A program made the translations under genes and the position numbers. The notes below the pieces were generated by a model. It searched no databases. It saw only the letters and a list, made by a program, of their open reading frames with translations, and was not told where the DNA came from. From the NCBI GenBank assembly GCA_963778075.1, contig CAVZTJ010000019.1:1-64000 (forward strand): a stretch of DNA of 64,000 bases, read 5' to 3'. This document shows, piece after piece, positions 17,001 to 24,743 of the stretch; the stretch's first letter is position 1; each line of letters opens with the position of its first letter. This stretch comes from JASHPR01 sp963778075 (GTDB taxonomy: Bacteria; Actinomycetota; Actinomycetes; Streptosporangiales; Streptosporangiaceae).

Positions 17001-17380
17001 CGGCTCGACTCGATGACCACGGACGAGTCAAGATCGTCCCGCTCCTCAAACAGCGCGCCAAGAGCATCATGGTCGATGGCCCGGCTCGGCTCGCCGAACT
17101 GCCGCCGGCCCTGCAGCCTGGCCGCCTGCGCCTGCCGGTCCGGCGCGCCCGGCTCTGGGAGCGGGCCAGCGTTCGTGATCAGCTCGAGCGGCGCCCCCCC
17201 GCCACGGGACAGCCAGCCGGCGATGAACGGGCGGCGGTGCATGGCAGCGTTCAGCACGGCGGGAAGGACCGAGGCGTAGTCCCGCTCTGCGCTAGCTCCC
17301 TGGCGGCCGTCGGCCAGGATCGCCTGAACCCGGTACCACGGTCCTGCCGCGCCACTGCCGATGCCAGACGTTGCCCCCAT
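14030..17380 (-). CDS. HerA/DUF87-type DNA-translocase-like ATPase
   Basis: A 1116-residue HerA/VirB4-clan ATPase. A RecA-like core has Walker A (GATGSGKS, about residue 477) and Walker B (HVIVIEEAHRL, about 712), with sensor-like residues (EIRAYGEGIIVVEQIP) and an arginine-bearing end. The N-terminal 400 residues are unusual: a low-complexity stretch of degenerate EPSR..DP units around 120-180, then a helical segment. The C-terminal 300 residues contain a Cys-rich knot (ACGPVCVTGRACNL). Such proteins pump DNA or protein in hexamers. ATG 17380 follows a TGATAT -10-like box by about a dozen bases and lacks an SD, so the mRNA may be nearly leaderless. It heads the murT-gatD run. Confidence 0.8.
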   Translation of the reverse strand: MGATSGIGSGAAGPWYRVQAILADGRQGASAERDYASVLPAVLNAAMHRRPFIAGWLSRGGGAPLELITNAGPLPEPGAPDRQAQAARLQGRRQFGEPSRAIDHDALGALFEERDDLDSSVVIESSRIIGPGGVIEPSRVIDPGRPLGSDPAGGAGVIVEPSRSGGGALDTVDAIEPSSLFEPKELLFPWGARGVPMPGSLLTDLDRLLWAPCPGRQAPPLGWDTPQLTVEAAVGYLGARDGRRGGNDTGGRRQTLFESALVTLMARPFGWLVVAEPSELIDTEIAELRTQLNVLRRYDEEHSRFDASRAERRLAELDAFREAGLWNVRVLAGAATEQELRLIAPVLVGSVDLAAHPYRLRSAEEPRDLADALASKLADPVDGAQVPFAATAGALAALTGLPRGEVPGVRVLDPTSFDVTSETMNDAVSALSAEMSADGDPRGEAAIDLGAILDGQDRRVGRFRVPLATLNRHAFVTGATGSGKSQTVRHMLEQLTGVGIPWLAIEPVKSEYAAMAGRIADNGHITVINPSDPAAVPLSVNPLEPEPGYPVQAHIDMVRALFLAAFDAREPFPQIISQALQRAYEDCGWDPVTGAGRPGARAAPAVPTLAQLQRAALGVIGDVGYGRELQADVRGFVDVRLRSLRTGSAGRFFEGGHPADIAELLRRNVVLAIEDVANDEDKAFLIGTLIIRLVEHLRMRARTAPADGLAHVIVIEEAHRLLRASREGASGHAVELFASLLAEIRAYGEGIIVVEQIPAKLLPDVIKNTALKVLHRLPANDDREVVGAAMNLDADQSRQVVSLRPGVAAVFADGMDRPLRIRVPFGGSKERLEQAHDRSVPVRGRRSSACGPVCVTGRACNLLELRAADLLAASPEDAWLRIWAEALVLAFLTNRPLPVVPALLRARWAELDQRLRECLLATAVDRSLLGRAIAVRAYYDPVRLTSAAAETALRLLDGGKGAGAPPGPDWVIPQLKWLHEVERVCPFGADQPDPFAPAPPLEYRLDGLADGPGLRVGQRVTGLRRHTLSMELSRNRQPAWTVLLGDDEQRGFADDLAAVVIGVSHRGQLRQAAGEMGIVGWLEAVLSWPRRFIVGGEDQAAAAPSSVAASNGTVAG

Positions 17381-17587
17381 ATCGCGTGCATATCAGTCGC
17401 CGAGCCCGGCTGCCACCGGTTGCACCGGATACGCAATCGCGACTACCGGCCGTGCCGCGGCGTCCTGGGCCGACGTTGCGGCCGGCGTCAGGGCTGGCGG
17501 CCTGGCTTCCGGGCCGCTCGTGATTACGTAGTGTTATCAGTGGTACATGCCTGTCGCCAAAGCGACGGTAGCCGTACAGTAAGTCGC

Positions 17588-18319
17588 ATGGTGGGCGGGA
17601 TGTCCCCGACTGGGCGGGACGACGACGCGAACGCGCCCGGCGATCTGAAGCGCCGGGACGACGCGGCGCCGATGGCCGATCAGCTCGGGACGATTGGCCA
17701 GCTCCGGGCGTCTCACCAGGACCGGGACCGGGTCGTTGAGGTGCTGCGGGTGGCGGCGGGAGACGGCAGACTGACCGCTGACGAACTCGACCAGCGGCTG
17801 GAGGCGGCGCTGACCGCGCGCACCTACGCCGACCTGGCCGTGCTGACCACCGATCTGCCGGCGGCCAGCACGCCGGTCCCGCCGGTCCCGCCGGCCGACG
17901 TGGCCGCTCCCGAGCCCAAGGACGTGGGCCGCATCGAGTGCGGCAGCGGCAGCACCAGGCGGGACGGGCGGTGGGTCGTACCGCGCCGGATGGAGGTCCG
18001 GGTGACCAGCGGCGCCGTCAGGCTGGACTTCACCGAGGCCCTCATCTCGCAGCCGTCGCTGCAGATCGACACCGAGGTGCACAGCGGGCAGCTGATCCTG
18101 ATCACCAAGCCAGGCATCGCGGTGGATGCCGACGAAGTCGAAATTCGCAGTGGCCGGGTCAAGGTCACACAGCCGTGGGGTCACAACGCGCCGGTCAGCC
18201 TGCGCATCGTGGTGAACGGCAAGATCGGCAGCGGCCAGCTCCTGGCCCGCCCGCCGCGGCGCACATTCTGGCAGTGGCTGACCCGCCGGCGTCCAGCCCG
18301 GGCCGCGGCACTGCACTGA
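17588..18319 (+). CDS. DUF1707 (SHOCT-like) domain protein
   Basis: A 243-residue protein with the DUF1707 N-terminal motif (LRASHQDRDRVVEVLRVAAGDGRLTADELDQRLEAAL split over 55-95) that acts as a small helical module in many actinobacterial membrane or cell-surface regulators. The rest has beta-rich repeats (EVRVTSGAVRLDFTEA, EVHSGQLILITKPG) like the LiaF/cell-wall-active-antibiotic fold. No transmembrane helix is seen. ATG 17588 is used; a second ATG at 17600 is possible. The 207-base divergent gap to the HerA-like gene carries a GTCGC-CAAA-GCGAC hairpin at 17553-17566. Confidence 0.8.
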   Translation: MVGGMSPTGRDDDANAPGDLKRRDDAAPMADQLGTIGQLRASHQDRDRVVEVLRVAAGDGRLTADELDQRLEAALTARTYADLAVLTTDLPAASTPVPPVPPADVAAPEPKDVGRIECGSGSTRRDGRWVVPRRMEVRVTSGAVRLDFTEALISQPSLQIDTEVHSGQLILITKPGIAVDADEVEIRSGRVKVTQPWGHNAPVSLRIVVNGKIGSGQLLARPPRRTFWQWLTRRRPARAAALH

Positions 18320-18351
18320 GCACCCCGCTCGGGGAATGGTCGGGCTGCCGC

Positions 18352-19125
18352 TCAGATCCGCAGCACCAGCCCGTCCGAGGCGATCTCGAACCGGACCTGG
18401 TCGCGGCGGGCGAGCATGTCGGCTGACATGTGCGTGAGCACCATCCGGCGGCACCCCAGCCGATCGCGGTGCGCGGCGAGGTCCGCGTGCCGGAGGTGAT
18501 GCGGGACGTTCTTGTCGAAGTAGTAGGCCTCTGCGATCAGCAGGTCCGCCCCGGCCGCGACGTCGACGAGCGCTTCGGTCCACGCGGTGTCGCCGGTGTA
18601 GCCGATCACCTTCCCGGCGATGGTCAGCCGCAGCGACAGCGAGGGCCCTTCCGGGCCGCTTGGGTGATCGGCGGCGAAGCCGACGGCCCGCACGCCCGCA
18701 GCGGTGACCGCGGAAGCACCATCCGGCGTCAGCTCGACGACGTCGAGCCGGAACCGCCGCTCCACTGCTGTGGAGCCCGGGAACATGCACTCCATGAGCT
18801 GCGGCAGCCGCCGGGCGATACCAGGCGGACCGATCACGGTCAGCGGCTCGGACCGCCGGGAGAACTGAGCGTCCAGGATCAGGAACGGGAGCCCCCCGAA
18901 GTGATCCCCGTGCAGGTGAGACACGAACACGGCGGCCACCTCGCCGGGGTCGAGCCCGCACCGCTTCAGCGCGCTTAGCGAGGTCGCGCCGCAGTCGAGC
19001 AGCACCGGCGCCGCACCGCCCGGGCCGCGCAGGTGAATGCAGGCCTGGTACCGGCCGCCGCTGCCGAACGCGTCGCCCGAGCCAGCGAACGCCACCGTGA
19101 CCTGCGGGGCAGCCGGGGAGCTCAT
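18352..19125 (-). CDS. MBL-fold metallo-hydrolase (RNase Z-like)
   Basis: A 257-residue metallo-beta-lactamase-fold hydrolase. Zinc ligands seen: SHLHGDHFGG (HxHxDH), the later His in GFAADHPSG, the Asp in IGYTGDTAW and the His in LTHMSAD. It resembles the ElaC/phosphodiesterase branch but lacks the exosite arm of true tRNase Z, so substrate is open. ATG 19125 is clear. It is convergent with DUF1707 and divergent from the dehydrogenase remnant. Confidence 0.85.
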   Translation of the reverse strand: MSSPAAPQVTVAFAGSGDAFGSGGRYQACIHLRGPGGAAPVLLDCGATSLSALKRCGLDPGEVAAVFVSHLHGDHFGGLPFLILDAQFSRRSEPLTVIGPPGIARRLPQLMECMFPGSTAVERRFRLDVVELTPDGASAVTAAGVRAVGFAADHPSGPEGPSLSLRLTIAGKVIGYTGDTAWTEALVDVAAGADLLIAEAYYFDKNVPHHLRHADLAAHRDRLGCRRMVLTHMSADMLARRDQVRFEIASDGLVLRI

Positions 19126-19202
19126 GGGACCATTCTGGCGCCAGGCCGTGATCTCGCCAGGGCGGCGGGGGGCTTCCAGGAGGGCGTGACAGACTCCGTC
19201 AA

Positions 19203-19697
19203 ATGGACGAAGGCAGGCCCCGCGTCGTCGTCACCCACTGGGTGCACCCGGAGGTCGCCGACTACCTGGCCAGCTTCTGCGACCCGGTGCTGCCGGGCGC
19301 GGATCAGGGCGACCGTGGCGTCTGGCCCACCGGCCGGGTGGCCGAGCTCGCAGCCGACGCGAGCGGCCTGATCGTGTCCATGGCCGACAGCGTCGACGAC
19401 GCGTTCCTGAGTCGCTGCCCGAGGCTGCGCGTCGTCAGCGCGACGCTCAAGGGCTACGACAACTTCGACGCGGACGCGTGCGCCCGGCGCGGGATCTGGC
19501 TGACCATCCTGCCGGACCTGCTGACCGCGCCGACCGCCGCCCGGCTGCTGGCCCATCCCCGGACGCTGTTCATGCCCCATCTCGGCTCGGCGGTTGACGG
19601 AGTGCGGCGGGAGATGTCGCTGCAGGCGGCCCGCCAGGTCCAGCAGGTCCTCGACGGCCAGCGCCCCGACCACGCGGTGAACAGCCCGCACCGCTGA
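19203..19697 (+). pseudogene. D-2-hydroxyacid (phosphonate-type) dehydrogenase lacking its Rossmann domain
   Basis: The first about 112 residues match the start of PtxD-type D-2-hydroxyacid dehydrogenases (VVVTHWVHPEV, ATLKGYDNFD, TILPDLLTAPTA) and the last about 50 match their end (RLLAHPRTLFMPHLGSAVDG, AARQVQQVL). About 170 residues expected between them, including the GxGxxG NAD-binding fold and catalytic Arg/Glu, are missing, with the junction near 19536 and the frame intact. The 164-residue product therefore cannot bind NAD and is best seen as a deleted gene. It could still be translated. Confidence 0.8.
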
Positions 19698-19780
19698 CCG
19701 CTCCTCCCCTCCTTCAGCCCCCGCACCGGGCCCGTCCGGGCTGGAGAACCTCCGGACCCGGATCGCCTAGGGTTGGAGGC

Positions 19781-20743
19781 ATGGCGTCCCTGCCAGCGGT
19801 ACTGGCCTCGATTCCCAGTCCGCCGACCAATGGCATCCACGTCGGCCCGTTGTTCATCCATGTCTACGGGCTGATGTACGTGGTCGGGATCAGCCTGGCC
19901 ATATACATCACCGGGCGGCGGTGGGCCGAGGCCGGCGGTGACCGGTCGCTGGTCTACGACGTGGCGCTGTGGGCGGTGCCGGCCGGGATCGTCGGCGGCC
20001 GGATCTACTTCGACCTCACCACCCCGTTCGACATGCCGCATCACTGGTGGGGGCCGTTCGCGGTGTGGGACGGCGGGCTCGGCATCTGGGGCGGCATCGC
20101 GCTGGCCGCGATCGTGGGGTCGTGGCGGGTGCACCGGGCCGGCGCGAGCGTCGGCGTGTTCATGAACGCCGTCGCCCCGGCCCTGCTGGTCGCGCAGGCG
20201 GTGGGCCGCATCGGCAACTACTTCAACCAGGAACTGTTCGGCAAGCCCAGCAGCCTCCCGTGGGCGGTGCAGATCAGCTATGCGGCGCGGGTGAACTCGG
20301 GAATCCCGGCCGCCGACCTGAAGTACACCACGTTCCAGCCGTCGTTCCTGTACGAGATGATCTTCGACCTGGCGCTGGCCGCCGCGCTGGTCTGGCTCGG
20401 CCACCACCGGAAGATCCAGCCGCAGGGCCTGTTCGCGCTGTACGTGGCCGGGTACTCGGCATACCGGATCTTCGAGGAGACGATCCGGGTCGACTCTTCG
20501 GCCCACTTTCTCGGGCTGCGGCTGAACTTCTTCGTGGCGATCGTGCTGACCGTCGCCGGGCTGGTCTGGTTCGTCATCGCCCAGCGCCGCGGCGGCGCGC
20601 AGCACGGGCCCCCGCCAGCCTCCGCACCCCCGGCCATCGCGGCGCATACCACCGAGGCGGGCGAGGCGGGCAAGCCGGCCGGGCCGAGCGCCGGCCAGCC
20701 GAGCACCGCCCGGCGGCCGCCGCCCACCCCGGCGACGGGCTGA
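19781..20743 (+). CDS. lgt: Prolipoprotein diacylglyceryl transferase
   Basis: A 320-residue integral membrane enzyme that transfers diacylglycerol from phosphatidylglycerol to the lipobox cysteine of prolipoproteins. The signature GRIGNYFNQELFG, the essential HVYGLMYV region and the FEETIRVD motif are present, with about seven hydrophobic helices. The C-terminal about 55 residues are a hydrophilic Pro/Ala tail, common in actinobacteria. ATG 19781 directly follows TTGGAGGC. At least three lipoproteins in the window (10.7, 23.4 and 34.9 kb) are potential substrates. Confidence 0.95.
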   Translation: MASLPAVLASIPSPPTNGIHVGPLFIHVYGLMYVVGISLAIYITGRRWAEAGGDRSLVYDVALWAVPAGIVGGRIYFDLTTPFDMPHHWWGPFAVWDGGLGIWGGIALAAIVGSWRVHRAGASVGVFMNAVAPALLVAQAVGRIGNYFNQELFGKPSSLPWAVQISYAARVNSGIPAADLKYTTFQPSFLYEMIFDLALAAALVWLGHHRKIQPQGLFALYVAGYSAYRIFEETIRVDSSAHFLGLRLNFFVAIVLTVAGLVWFVIAQRRGGAQHGPPPASAPPAIAAHTTEAGEAGKPAGPSAGQPSTARRPPPTPATG

Positions 20744-20757
20744 ACCCGCCGGTCCGG

Positions 20758-21336
20758 TCACATCGTCTTCTGGCCGTCCAGTGACTCGCGAATGATGTCC
20801 GCGTGCCCGGCGTGCTGCGCGGTCTCGGCGATGATGTGCAGCAGCGCGTGCCGGGCCGACCACTTCGCGCCGGGCGGGAACCACGGGGCCTCCGGCAGCG
20901 GGTGCGCAAGGTCCAGGTCTGGCAGGCTCGCGACCAGCTCGTCGGTGCGGCTGGCCACGTCGGCGTAGTCGGCCAGCACGCCTTCCAGCGTTTCGTCGGG
21001 CAGCAGCCGGAACTCGGCGGCCCGCCGGGCCCAGTCGGCCTCGGTCATATCCGCCACGCCGCCGAGGGCCGAGGGACCCTCCAGGATGAACTTCGTCCAG
21101 CCGCGTTCGGCGGATGTGACGTGCTTGATCAGGCCGCCGAGGCACAGCTCGCTCACGGTGGTGCGCTGCCGGGCCTGCTCGTCGGTGAGGTCGCGGGTGG
21201 TAAAGCGCAGGAAGTGCCGGTGGCTGGCCAGCACCGCCAGCAGATCCGCGCGCTCGCCGCTGGCGACCGGCGGGCTGGCGACCGGGGTGCTGGCGACCGG
21301 GGTGCCGACGGCCTGGTCCTGGGTGCTCGTGCTCAT
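20758..21336 (-). CDS. DinB-superfamily (DUF664-like) protein
   Basis: A 192-residue four-helix DinB-type protein: ASHRHFLRFTTRDLTDEQ, LGGLIKHVTSAERGW with the first metal His, and a C-terminal HALLHIIAETAQHAGHADI with paired His ligands. These metal-binding bundles include thiol-dependent enzymes such as mycothiol transferases, which would suit a mycothiol producer, but the substrate is unknown. The N-terminus has tandem PVAS repeats from a 15-bp DNA repeat. It is divergent from the WYL regulator gene, a common pairing. Confidence 0.82.
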   Translation of the reverse strand: MSTSTQDQAVGTPVASTPVASPPVASGERADLLAVLASHRHFLRFTTRDLTDEQARQRTTVSELCLGGLIKHVTSAERGWTKFILEGPSALGGVADMTEADWARRAAEFRLLPDETLEGVLADYADVASRTDELVASLPDLDLAHPLPEAPWFPPGAKWSARHALLHIIAETAQHAGHADIIRESLDGQKTM

Positions 21337-21424
21337 GGTTCCTGCCTCTCATCGTCGCTGCTCTAAGACCACGCTAGGCGTAATAGCGGCCACTTTGTGA
21401 CCTGAATTGAGCGACACTTGAAAT

Positions 21425-22390
21425 ATGGCCAACACCAGCTCACGCATGCTGCGGCTGCTGTCGCTGCTGGAGACGCACCGGTACTGGCCGGGCGCGGAGC
21501 TGGCAGACCGGCTGCAGGTTTCCGAGCGCACGCTGCGGCGGGACATCGACCGGCTCCGCGAGCTCGGCTACCCAGTCCGGGCGCAGCGCGGCGTAACAGG
21601 CGGCTACCAGCTAGCGGCCGGAGCAGCGCTGCCGCCCCTGCTGGTTGACGATGAGGAGGCGGTGGCGCTGGCGGTCGGGCTGCAGGCGGCTGCGGAGAGC
21701 CCCGTCGAGGGGATCGCGGAATCCTCGGTGCGGGCGCTGGCGAAGGTGGTCCAGGTGATGCCGACCCGGCTGCGCCGCCGGGTCGAGGCGCTGCGCACGA
21801 TGACCGTGCCGGCCAGCTGGGGCGGCGGCGCCCGGGCGAGCGTGGACCCGGGTGTTCTCACCGGGGTCGCGGTTGCCTGCCGGGACACCGAGCGGCTCCG
21901 CTTCAGCTACACGGCGGCGAACGGCCAGCAGACCGCCAGGCACGTGGAACCGCACCGGCTGGTCTCGCTCGGCCGCCGCTGGTACCTGGTCGGCTACGAC
22001 CTCGACCGGCATGACTGGCGCAGCTACCGCGTCGACCGCCTCGCGAGCCCGGAGGGCACCGGCGCCCGGTTCCGGCCGCGAGAGCTGCCCGCCGCAGACG
22101 CCGCCGCCTTCGTCCGGGCCGGCATCGGCAGCGTGTCGGCCGTCTACGACGTCGAGGTCCTGATCGACGCGCCGGCTGCGGCCGTGCGCGAGCGGATCGG
22201 CCGGTGGGCCACGGTCGAGAACGCGGGCCCCGGCCGCTGCCGGATTCGCATGACGGCCGACTCGCTGGACTGGCCCACGATGGCGCTGGGCGCGGTCGGC
22301 GCCGACTTCGAGGTCGTCTCCCCGCCCGAACTTGCCGACCACGTCCGGGACTGGGGCCGCCGGTTCAGCCGCGCGGGCGGGCCGCGATGA
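21425..22390 (+). CDS. WYL-domain transcriptional regulator (YafY/PafB type)
   Basis: A 321-residue regulator: N-terminal HTH-11 (RMLRLLSLLETHRYWPGAEL, then SERTLRRDIDRLRELG), a WYL domain (LRFSYTAANGQ, HVEPHRLVSLGRRWYLVGYD) and a WCX C-terminal extension. WYL proteins sense ligands, often single-stranded DNA or small metabolites. Lying divergent from the DinB-type gene, it most likely controls that gene and itself. No SD precedes ATG 21425, so the transcript may be leaderless. The last 26 bases overlap the converging RCC1 pseudogene. Confidence 0.88.
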   Translation: MANTSSRMLRLLSLLETHRYWPGAELADRLQVSERTLRRDIDRLRELGYPVRAQRGVTGGYQLAAGAALPPLLVDDEEAVALAVGLQAAAESPVEGIAESSVRALAKVVQVMPTRLRRRVEALRTMTVPASWGGGARASVDPGVLTGVAVACRDTERLRFSYTAANGQQTARHVEPHRLVSLGRRWYLVGYDLDRHDWRSYRVDRLASPEGTGARFRPRELPAADAAAFVRAGIGSVSAVYDVEVLIDAPAAAVRERIGRWATVENAGPGRCRIRMTADSLDWPTMALGAVGADFEVVSPPELADHVRDWGRRFSRAGGPR

Positions 22391-23416
22391 GACCGGCGAC
22401 GTTGCTCGCCGTCGACGACACCTCGGTGAGGCTGATGCCAACGCTGACCGGACGTTCGGCCGGCGAGAACGGCCACCGTCTGGCCGTTTCCCGCGCCACT
22501 CCCGCCCTGGAAGACCTGGGTAACCCGCCCGGGAAGATCGACCTTGGCCGGCACGGCGCTGTCCCGCGTGTTGCCATCGCCGAGCTGGCCCGCCGCGTTG
22601 TGTCCCCAGTCGTAGTAGTCGCCGTTGGCCTGCAGCGCCCCGGAGCCTTCCCACGAGGAGGTGAGCGCGGTGACCTGCACGCCGCCCGGCAGTCCGGAGA
22701 CGCGGACCGGCCCGCCACTCGATGACGTCGACCCGTCGCCCAGTTCCCCGGCATCGCCGCTGCCGCACGCGTAGAGGGCGCCGCGTGCGTAGAAGAGCGC
22801 ATGGGTCCGTGCGCCCGTGGCGAGTGTCACGCCGCTCAGCGCCAGCTTCTGCGGCGTGGCCTCGACGAGGCCGGACAGGCAGAGGTCGTCGTCGGCGTTG
22901 AGACCCCAGCCCCACGCGTGTCCGGTCGAGTCGATCGCCAGGCCACCGTCGAAGGGCATCGGGTTGGGCAGCGACGCGATCTTGACCCCGGCCGGGAAGC
23001 CGACCTTGACCGCCCTGGTCTGATACGGCGTCTCGTGGCCGTCGCCAAGCTCCGCAAAAGCTGTTCACGCCCCAGGCAAACACCTGGCCGGCCGACGTGA
23101 GGGCGTACCCGTCGGAGTTCGAGGTGGCGATCTGCACCACCTTCCCGGTGATCCCGGTTATGGCCGTCGGCGCCCCCAGCTCGAGCTGCGCGATCTTGCC
23201 CTGGTTGCCGACGACGCCCCACCGGTAGACGTCGCTGGCCGTCCTCGGCGCGGGCGAGGAGGTGGGTGAGGAAGTCGCTGCGCCGCCGTCACAGGCCGCG
23301 ATGGCCAGCGCGGTCACGAGCGCCGCCGCCACGGCCGCGAGCGCCCGCCGGGTGGTGCGAGCGCGACCCCGGGCCGCACCCAGGGCCCGGGACCGCACCC
23401 AGGGCCCGGGTCGCAT
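22365..23416 (-). pseudogene. RCC1-repeat lipoprotein, two frameshifts
   Basis: The 5-prime frame codes a lipoprotein signal (ALAIAACDGG lipobox) and the first RCC1 blade (VYRWGVVGNQG, GQVFAWGVNSF). Near 23055 the frame must shift to continue FAELGDGHE and several more blades (HAWGWGLNADDD, YACGSGDAGELGDGS, YYDWGHNAAGQLGDG). A second shift near 22460 is needed to reach SVGISLTEVSSTASNVAGL and TGA at 22365-22367. Intact, it would be a surface RCC1 propeller of about 350 residues. Either two real mutations or sequencing errors explain this. Confidence 0.75.
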
Positions 23417-23419
23417 TTG

Positions 23420-23449
23420 CTAGAATGTAAACCATGGTTGTCATTCTAG
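23420..23449. promoter_or_regulatory. 30-bp palindromic operator before the MarR gene
   Basis: CTAGAATG and CATTCTAG form perfect outer arms, and the centre AACCATGGTT is itself a palindrome; only a few positions between arms and centre break the symmetry. The site lies between the divergent RCC1 gene (start 23416) and the MarR gene (start 23463), 13 bases before the latter. MarR dimers bind such palindromes, so autoregulation is likely. It is AT-rich compared with the surroundings. Confidence 0.7.
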
Positions 23450-23462
23450 ACACGGAGCGGTC

Positions 23463-24017
23463 GTGAGCGAACACGGTCGCGGGTTGCCCCCCGACGAAGG
23501 CCGGCCAGCTGGCGCGGACCGGCCCGGCCGCAGTCGTCCCGCGCTGGGCCCCGCGCTGCGCCGGGCCTGGGTTGGCTACCAGCGGCGGCTGGACCAGGAG
23601 ATGGCCGCGGCCGGCTTCCCCGACCGGGGCTTTCCCGATGGCCGGGTGCTGCGCCTGTGCGCCGGCTCTGACGACGTCACCGCCTCCCAGATCGGCCGGG
23701 AACTCGGCATCACCCGCCAGGGCGCGGGAAAGATCGTGGCCGACCTGCATGCTCGCGGGTATGTGGTGCTCGGGTCGTCACCGGGCGATGCCCGGCAGAA
23801 AGTGATCACGCTCACTCCCCGTGCTCGCGACTACCTGGCCGCGCAGCGGGCCGCCGCGCGCCGGATCGAGCAGGAACTAGCCGAACAGGTCGGCAGCGAG
23901 GCGTTCGAGAGCCTCTTTGCCCTGCTCGAGGCGCTCGGTGGCGAACAGGACCAGCCCCGGATGCGCGACTACCTGCGACAAGCCCTCCGTCTGGCCGACG
24001 ACCCCGACCAGACGTGA
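23463..24017 (+). CDS. MarR-family transcriptional regulator
   Basis: A 184-residue winged-helix regulator. The core reads VTASQIGRELGITRQGAGKIVADLHARGYVVLGSSPGDARQKVITLT, spread over about residues 72-120 (HTH, recognition helix and wing), flanked by dimerisation helices. GTG 23463 has GGAG upstream. A 30-bp palindrome just before it is the likely operator. Ligand and regulon are unknown; the divergent RCC1 gene is broken, so self-control may be what remains. Confidence 0.88.
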   Translation: MSEHGRGLPPDEGRPAGADRPGRSRPALGPALRRAWVGYQRRLDQEMAAAGFPDRGFPDGRVLRLCAGSDDVTASQIGRELGITRQGAGKIVADLHARGYVVLGSSPGDARQKVITLTPRARDYLAAQRAAARRIEQELAEQVGSEAFESLFALLEALGGEQDQPRMRDYLRQALRLADDPDQT

Positions 24018-24049
24018 CACCCGGCCTGGCCGCGGCCGACGGGTGCCCG

Positions 24050-24541
24050 TTACGAGACTTGGCGCCGCTGCACCGGCACCGTTACGGCGGGCCCGGAGCC
24101 CGCCGCCGACCCGCCATCGGCTTCTGCGTCCGGGTCGCGAGGGTGGGCGCGCAGCCGCGCGGTGTAGATCGAGTAGCCGTCGATGTAGCGGGCGACCGCC
24201 GTGGCGGTGACGGTGGCGGCGATCATCGGGATCGCGATCGCAAACCCGCCGTGGGTCAGCTCCAGGATGAAAACGAGCCCGGCCAGCGGCGCCTGCATGG
24301 CCGCGCCGAGCATTGCCGCGGCCCCGATGAGCGCGTAGGCGCCGGCCGGCGAGCCGGGCCAGGCCACGCTCCAGGCGATCCCTGCGGCACCACCGAGCAC
24401 GGCGCCGGTGCTCAGCGTGGGGGTGAACAGGCCGCCGGACGCGCCGCTGCCCAGGCACAGCGCCGTGACCAGTGGTTTTAGCGCGAACATCGCCAGCAGC
24501 AAGACGAGTCCAAGGGCGCTCCCTGCGGGGTTCAGGGCACT
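24050..24541 (-). pseudogene. ClC-type chloride channel, C-terminal remnant
   Basis: About 160 residues match the second half of a ClC H+/Cl- antiporter: ALKPLVTALCLGSGASGG, LFTPTLSTGAVLG and AMLGAAMQAPLAGLVFILEL. The first half, with the GSGIP selectivity motif and gating glutamate, is missing. An in-frame TGA lies at 24554-24556, and homology begins only at about 24541 (SALNPAG). No good start or SD exists, so this is a 5-prime truncated gene. A long hairpin (24625-24683) lies beyond the broken end. Confidence 0.8.
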
Positions 24542-24624
24542 CGCCGACTGCCGTCAGCAGATACTTTCGTAACAGAAGTATACCGCGCGCCGACCTGGCC
24601 GCTGAATGGACGCGGAGGTGAACA

Positions 24625-24683
24625 TTCCATGATCGTGGTAGAAAAAGACGCCCATTCGGTCGTCATCGACCACGATCATGGAA
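24625..24683. repeat. Perfect 15-bp inverted repeat with nested stem
   Basis: TTCCATGATCGTGGT at 24625-24639 and ACCACGATCATGGAA at 24669-24683 are exact reverse complements separated by 29 bases; the spacer contains a further GACG/CGTC pair. It sits between the truncated ClC gene and the GDT1-family gene. It may be a strong bidirectional terminator, a REP/MITE-like element or a transposition scar. There is no T-run. Confidence 0.75.
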
Positions 24684-24743
24684 GAGCGAGACTTCGGGAC
24701 CGCATCATGACCGCGCGGCGGCGGGGGCCCGCGGTTCGGGGCG

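Noticed and set aside
15719..17587. Very long open frame on the plus strand opposite the HerA-like gene
   Set aside because: It is the complement of the ATPase gene kept open by high GC; only its last part from 17588 (DUF1707) has protein-like features.
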